Shown: positions 7,105 to 10,053 of the stretch, piece by piece
Position numbering within the stretch: position 1 is the first letter of the stretch
How the letters are laid out: each line of letters begins with the position of its first letter
NCBI GenBank assembly: GCA_023427575.1
Contig: JAEZAY010000381.1
Location: 1 to 10,053 of the forward strand
Direction of reading: 5' to 3'
DNA: 10,053 bases
Source: Bacteroidota bacterium
GTDB lineage: Bacteria > Bacteroidota > Bacteroidia > Chitinophagales > Chitinophagaceae
Made by a program: the position numbers and the translations under genes
Notes under the pieces: generated by a model
Databases searched by the model: none
What the model was told of the DNA's origin: nothing
The model's input: only the letters and a program-made list of their open reading frames with translations

Positions 7105-7131
7105 TTTGTTCGGCCAGAAATTTTTATATTG
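7105..7131 (+). promoter_or_regulatory. Tentative promoter of the Crp-like gene pair
   Basis: TTTG (7105-7108) and TATATTG (7125-7131, one T short of TAnnTTTG) are 16 bases apart. The second element ends five bases before the ATG at 7137, which would imply a nearly leaderless mRNA. Consensus fit is poor. Confidence 0.25.
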
Positions 7132-7136
7132 CAGGA

Positions 7137-7724
7137 ATGGTTGAAGCGCTCCAAAATTATCTGAACAGGTTTATCCCGTTTAGCGGCGATGATTTTAAAA
7201 AAATCGCCCAGATCGCGGAATTGCGGAACTACGATAAAAAAGTTCGGGTGGTGGATGAAGGGGAGGTTGACCAGTATTTCAATTTTATCGGAAAGGGGCT
7301 GGTACGTAAATATTTCCGGAAGGGCAAGGAAGAGATCATTACGCAACTGGCAAAGGAGAACGAAGTGATCAATTCATCGGTTTCCTTTTTAACCGGCCTG
7401 CCTTCGGAATACATTGTGGAAACGATTGAACCTACCATGTTCGTTTCTTTTCGCCGTTCGGCTATCGAAGATCTTTACCGGCAGGACCGCAAATGGCAGA
7501 AATTTGGCCGCCTGATAATGACAGATCTTTTTCTTCAGAAAGAAAGCTGGGAAATTGATAAGGTAAAAATGAGCACGCAGCAGCGTTTTGTTCAGTTCCT
7601 GACCACAAATCCCGAACTGATGCAAAGGGTGCCGCAAATTTATCTTGCTTCATATCTTCATATAAAACCCGAAACCTTCAGCAGACTGAAACATCTGCTT
7701 CGAAAATCATATTCCATCAAATAG
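7137..7724 (+). CDS. Crp/Fnr family transcriptional regulator, first of a tandem pair
   Basis: A 195-residue protein with an N-terminal cyclic-nucleotide-binding-like beta barrel (about 15-110, GKGLVRKYF at 52-60), a dimer helix (about 110-145) and a C-terminal helix-turn-helix (about 163-189: VPQIYLASYLHIKPETFSRLKHL). The strictly conserved cAMP-pocket segment of E. coli Crp (GELGLF...RSAW) is not present; the same place reads SVSFLTGLPSE, as in many short Bacteroidota members, so the ligand is unknown. There is no cysteine, so no FNR-type iron-sulfur cluster. The frame opens upstream at an ATG at 7089, but family members begin close to MVEAL, so 7137 is preferred. The paralogue follows after 6 bases, in the same operon. 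The gene is divergent from icd; control of icd is possible but unproven. Confidence 0.9.
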   Translation: MVEALQNYLNRFIPFSGDDFKKIAQIAELRNYDKKVRVVDEGEVDQYFNFIGKGLVRKYFRKGKEEIITQLAKENEVINSSVSFLTGLPSEYIVETIEPTMFVSFRRSAIEDLYRQDRKWQKFGRLIMTDLFLQKESWEIDKVKMSTQQRFVQFLTTNPELMQRVPQIYLASYLHIKPETFSRLKHLLRKSYSIK

Positions 7725-7730
7725 CCGATA

Positions 7731-8342
7731 ATGGATGAAATTCAAAATGAAAACGAACAGCATTTTGCCTTTCTTTACGGAATTTTACAAAGGTTCACCG
7801 GACTTTCAACCGAAAATTTTCAGATCCTCGTGCCTTATCTGCAGGTTCGCAGCTTTGATAAAAAAACCATCATCATGCCTGCCGGTGAAATGGATGATTA
7901 TCTAAGCCTGGTGGTAAAAGGTCTTGTCAGAAAATACATAACAGTCGACAAAAAAGAAATTACCCTGCAGCTGGCCACAGAAGGTCATATTATTCAGTCG
8001 GAAATTTCATTTCTAACCAGGACCCCTTCGGAACTAACGGTTGAATCACTTGAGCCTTCCATTTTGGTATCGATGCATGTTGACAAGGTTCACCAGGCTT
8101 TGCGTGATCTTCCTTTTGCGGAAGAACTGGGCCGGATGATCATTACCTACATGTTTATAAAAAAAGATCAGCGAAGCTATAAACAACTCAGCAAAAATAC
8201 CCGTGAACGTTTTCTCGACTATGTTTCAGAACATCCGCATATGCTGCAACGGGTTCCGCAAAAAATTCTCGCGTCGTATCTTAATATCAAACCGGAAACT
8301 TTCAGCCGTTTAAAACACCTGGTTCAGAAAAAGGAATTTTGA
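7731..8342 (+). CDS. Crp/Fnr family transcriptional regulator, second of a tandem pair
   Basis: A 203-residue paralogue of the upstream gene. It has the beta-barrel sensor domain (about 25-120, VKGLVRKYI at 62-70), the central helix and a C-terminal helix-turn-helix (about 173-199). Over the core of that motif (LASYL to KHL, 18 residues) it differs from its neighbour at one position, Asn for His. The sensor domains are much more divergent. It too lacks cysteine and the cAMP-pocket signature. The N-terminus is about ten residues longer than its neighbour's. The ATG lies 6 bases after the upstream stop with no Shine-Dalgarno, which suggests one transcript. It is convergent with the transporter gene, 25 bases apart, with no visible terminator between. 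Function is assigned only at family level. Confidence 0.9.
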   Translation: MDEIQNENEQHFAFLYGILQRFTGLSTENFQILVPYLQVRSFDKKTIIMPAGEMDDYLSLVVKGLVRKYITVDKKEITLQLATEGHIIQSEISFLTRTPSELTVESLEPSILVSMHVDKVHQALRDLPFAEELGRMIITYMFIKKDQRSYKQLSKNTRERFLDYVSEHPHMLQRVPQKILASYLNIKPETFSRLKHLVQKKEF

Positions 8343-8367
8343 TTTTGCTGCTGATTCAACGTTCTTA

Positions 8368-10053
8368 CTATAAATTGACAATCATGACGGGCACATCTAC
8401 TTTATGCCGAACCGAGTTGATCGTTTCACCGTAGAGCCAGTCTTTAATTCCCGTATGACCATGAGCCCCGATGATCAGCATATCGGCCTCTTCCTCTTTT
8501 ACAATCCGGACAATTTCGCGGGTGCGGCCCCGGTAGCCCAGTACAGCCCGGGCCTGATATCCCTGGTTTTCCAGTTCCCTCACATATAACTGCAACTGCT
8601 CATTGTCTTTGTCTTTTTCAAAATCATAGGTTTCCGCACCCATTATCCGTGCCGATGGACTTTCCACAATATGGATCAGAATATAGACCGCATCTTTTTG
8701 TCCCTGGCCAATGGCCGATGCCAGCAGCTTTTCGTCCGAGTTGCTGAAGCCAAGCGCCACGGCAATCTTTTTAAATTTCGGAATGTTGCTGGTATTCAGC
8801 CCGGAAAATTCCGGGTGCAGGTGGATCTGCCGCTCCTTCGTTTTTTTACCCCAAACCGGGTAAAATATGGTGTATAAAAGCAATAGTCCAAACAAAGCTG
8901 CTCCTGTTATTATCCAGAACTTTATCCAGAAATTTCCCGGTTCGCTGAAATAAGGTTCAGCCTCATTAATCAGCAGTTTAATGTTTAGGAATACCAAAAC
9001 GGAAGCGATTAACCAGACAGCTATTTTTACTTTGGGCTTAATTACAAATACGCCCATTTTTTCCTTATCGCTTACAAAATGAATGAGAGGTATAACGGCA
9101 AAGCCCAGTTGCATGCTCAGGATAACCTGGCTAAACACAAGAAGATTGTCCACCTCATCATCGCCGAACCAGTAAATTACGATCACGGCCGGGCCGATGG
9201 CCACCAGTCGCGTAATTAGACGCCGGATCCAGGGATTGATCCGGAGGCGCAGATACCCTTCCATCACAATCTGGCCTGCCAGGGTTCCCGTTATGGTTGA
9301 GCTCTGGCCGGCGGCGATTAATGCAATCGCAAACAGGATCGGTGCCAGTTCACTGCCCAGGATCCCCGCCAAAAGCTGATGGGCTTCTTTGATTTCCGCC
9401 ACCTCAGTAAGTCCCTGATTAAAAAACGTGGTGGCTGCCAGCACCAGGATTGCAGCGTTAACAAGAAAAGCGATATTCAGTGCAACAGCCGTATCGATGA
9501 AATTCCATTTCAGAGCCTGGCGGATGCCCTTGTTCGATTTGTTGATTTTACGGGTTTGAACCAACGCCGAGTGGAGGTAGAGATTATGCGGCATTACCGT
9601 AGCTCCGATGATGCCAATAGCAATATACAGGGCTTCATCAGTGGGAAAAGTGGGAATGAATCCGGTAGCTACTTCTGCCAGATCCGGTTTTGCCATCAGG
9701 ATCTGAATAAGAAAAGAAACGCTCACCACCGCAACCAGTCCTAATATAAACGCTTCCATTTTCCGCATTCCCAGCCTTTGCAAAAAAAGCAGGAGAAAGG
9801 TATCGAGCACTGTTATGCCCACACCCCAGATGATCGGTAAGCCGGTCAGAAGATGGATGCCGATCGCCATCCCCAATACTTCGGCCAGGTCGGTGGCGGC
9901 AATGGCTACTTCCGCCAGAATATATAAGAAGAAATTTACCTTTTTCGGGTAGGTCTCCCTGTTAGCCTGGGCTAGATCTCTTTTCCGGACTATTCCCAGT
10001 CTTGCCGAAAGGCTTTGCAGAAGGAGAGCCATAATATTACTCATCAGCAAAAC
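8368..10053 (-). CDS. mntH: NRAMP-family divalent metal transporter with C-terminal UspA domain, 3' part
   Basis: Inner-membrane, proton-coupled Mn2+/Fe2+ importer. The frame is open through the right edge, so the 5' end, including membrane helix 1 with the family's DPGN metal site, is missing. About 561 residues are visible. The early part (LLLQSLSARLGI, AATDLAEVLG) fits helices 2-3. ATVMPHNLYLHS (about 150-161) is the helix 6 site with the metal-liganding Met153 that marks Mn/Fe carriers. GQSSTITGTLAGQIVMEGYL (about 248-267) is also conserved. Further helices run to about 400. A soluble domain from about 427 (coding bases about 8371-8772) is a UspA fold: FKKIAVALGFS, then GAHG-x9-GE, close to the nucleotide-binding G-x2-G-x9-G(S/T) but with Glu in place of Ser/Thr. 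Predicted topology puts this domain in the cytoplasm. The symbol reflects the transporter half; the metal is inferred. Confidence 0.93.
   Translation of the reverse strand, partial: VLLMSNIMALLLQSLSARLGIVRKRDLAQANRETYPKKVNFFLYILAEVAIAATDLAEVLGMAIGIHLLTGLPIIWGVGITVLDTFLLLFLQRLGMRKMEAFILGLVAVVSVSFLIQILMAKPDLAEVATGFIPTFPTDEALYIAIGIIGATVMPHNLYLHSALVQTRKINKSNKGIRQALKWNFIDTAVALNIAFLVNAAILVLAATTFFNQGLTEVAEIKEAHQLLAGILGSELAPILFAIALIAAGQSSTITGTLAGQIVMEGYLRLRINPWIRRLITRLVAIGPAVIVIYWFGDDEVDNLLVFSQVILSMQLGFAVIPLIHFVSDKEKMGVFVIKPKVKIAVWLIASVLVFLNIKLLINEAEPYFSEPGNFWIKFWIITGAALFGLLLLYTIFYPVWGKKTKERQIHLHPEFSGLNTSNIPKFKKIAVALGFSNSDEKLLASAIGQGQKDAVYILIHIVESPSARIMGAETYDFEKDKDNEQLQLYVRELENQGYQARAVLGYRGRTREIVRIVKEEEADMLIIGAHGHTGIKDWLYGETINSVRHKVDVPVMIVNL

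Noticed and set aside
7089..7136. Upstream ATG start for the first Crp-like gene
   Set aside because: It adds 16 residues not typical of the family; the start at 7137 gives the usual N-terminus.

Overview
The window looks like chromosomal DNA from a member of the Bacteroidota, most like the Chitinophagaceae/Sphingobacteriales side of the phylum. This rests on a short primary sigma factor without region 1.1, TAnnTTTG-type -7 boxes, a general lack of Shine-Dalgarno sequences, and protein families in typical Bacteroidota form (PurM, short Crp/Fnr regulators, NRAMP-UspA fusion, N-terminal anti-sigma-like motif). The assignment is made by reading the proteins; no search was run.

Left part (1-3541), all on the plus strand: the 3' part of purM (AIR synthase), a 396-base gap with a probable terminator and a promoter, rpoD (primary sigma factor) with a very strong terminator, trxB (thioredoxin reductase) with its own -7 box, and folB (dihydroneopterin aldolase), which can only start at TTG.

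Middle part (3562-5740): two coupled minus-strand genes. The upstream one is an alternative ECF-like sigma factor (GTG start). The downstream one is a membrane-anchored trypsin/HtrA-like protease whose cytoplasmic N-terminus resembles Bacteroidota anti-sigma proteins; its ATG shares one base with the sigma stop codon. Divergent from them is a 61-residue Thr/Asp-rich lipoprotein gene, closed by a hairpin terminator. A second, perfect 15-bp bidirectional terminator separates it from the convergent icd gene.

Right part (5765-10053): icd (eukaryotic-type NADP isocitrate dehydrogenase, minus strand) with a clear -7 box. Divergent from it is a two-gene cluster of paralogous Crp/Fnr-type regulators with almost identical DNA-recognition helices. 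Last comes the 3' part of a minus-strand NRAMP metal transporter fused to a C-terminal universal stress protein domain, running off the right edge.

Most genes are housekeeping. The parts that merit a second look are the sigma factor/protease-anti-sigma pair, the tandem Crp-like regulators and the NRAMP-UspA fusion. I saw no mobile element, CRISPR array, tRNA or rRNA.
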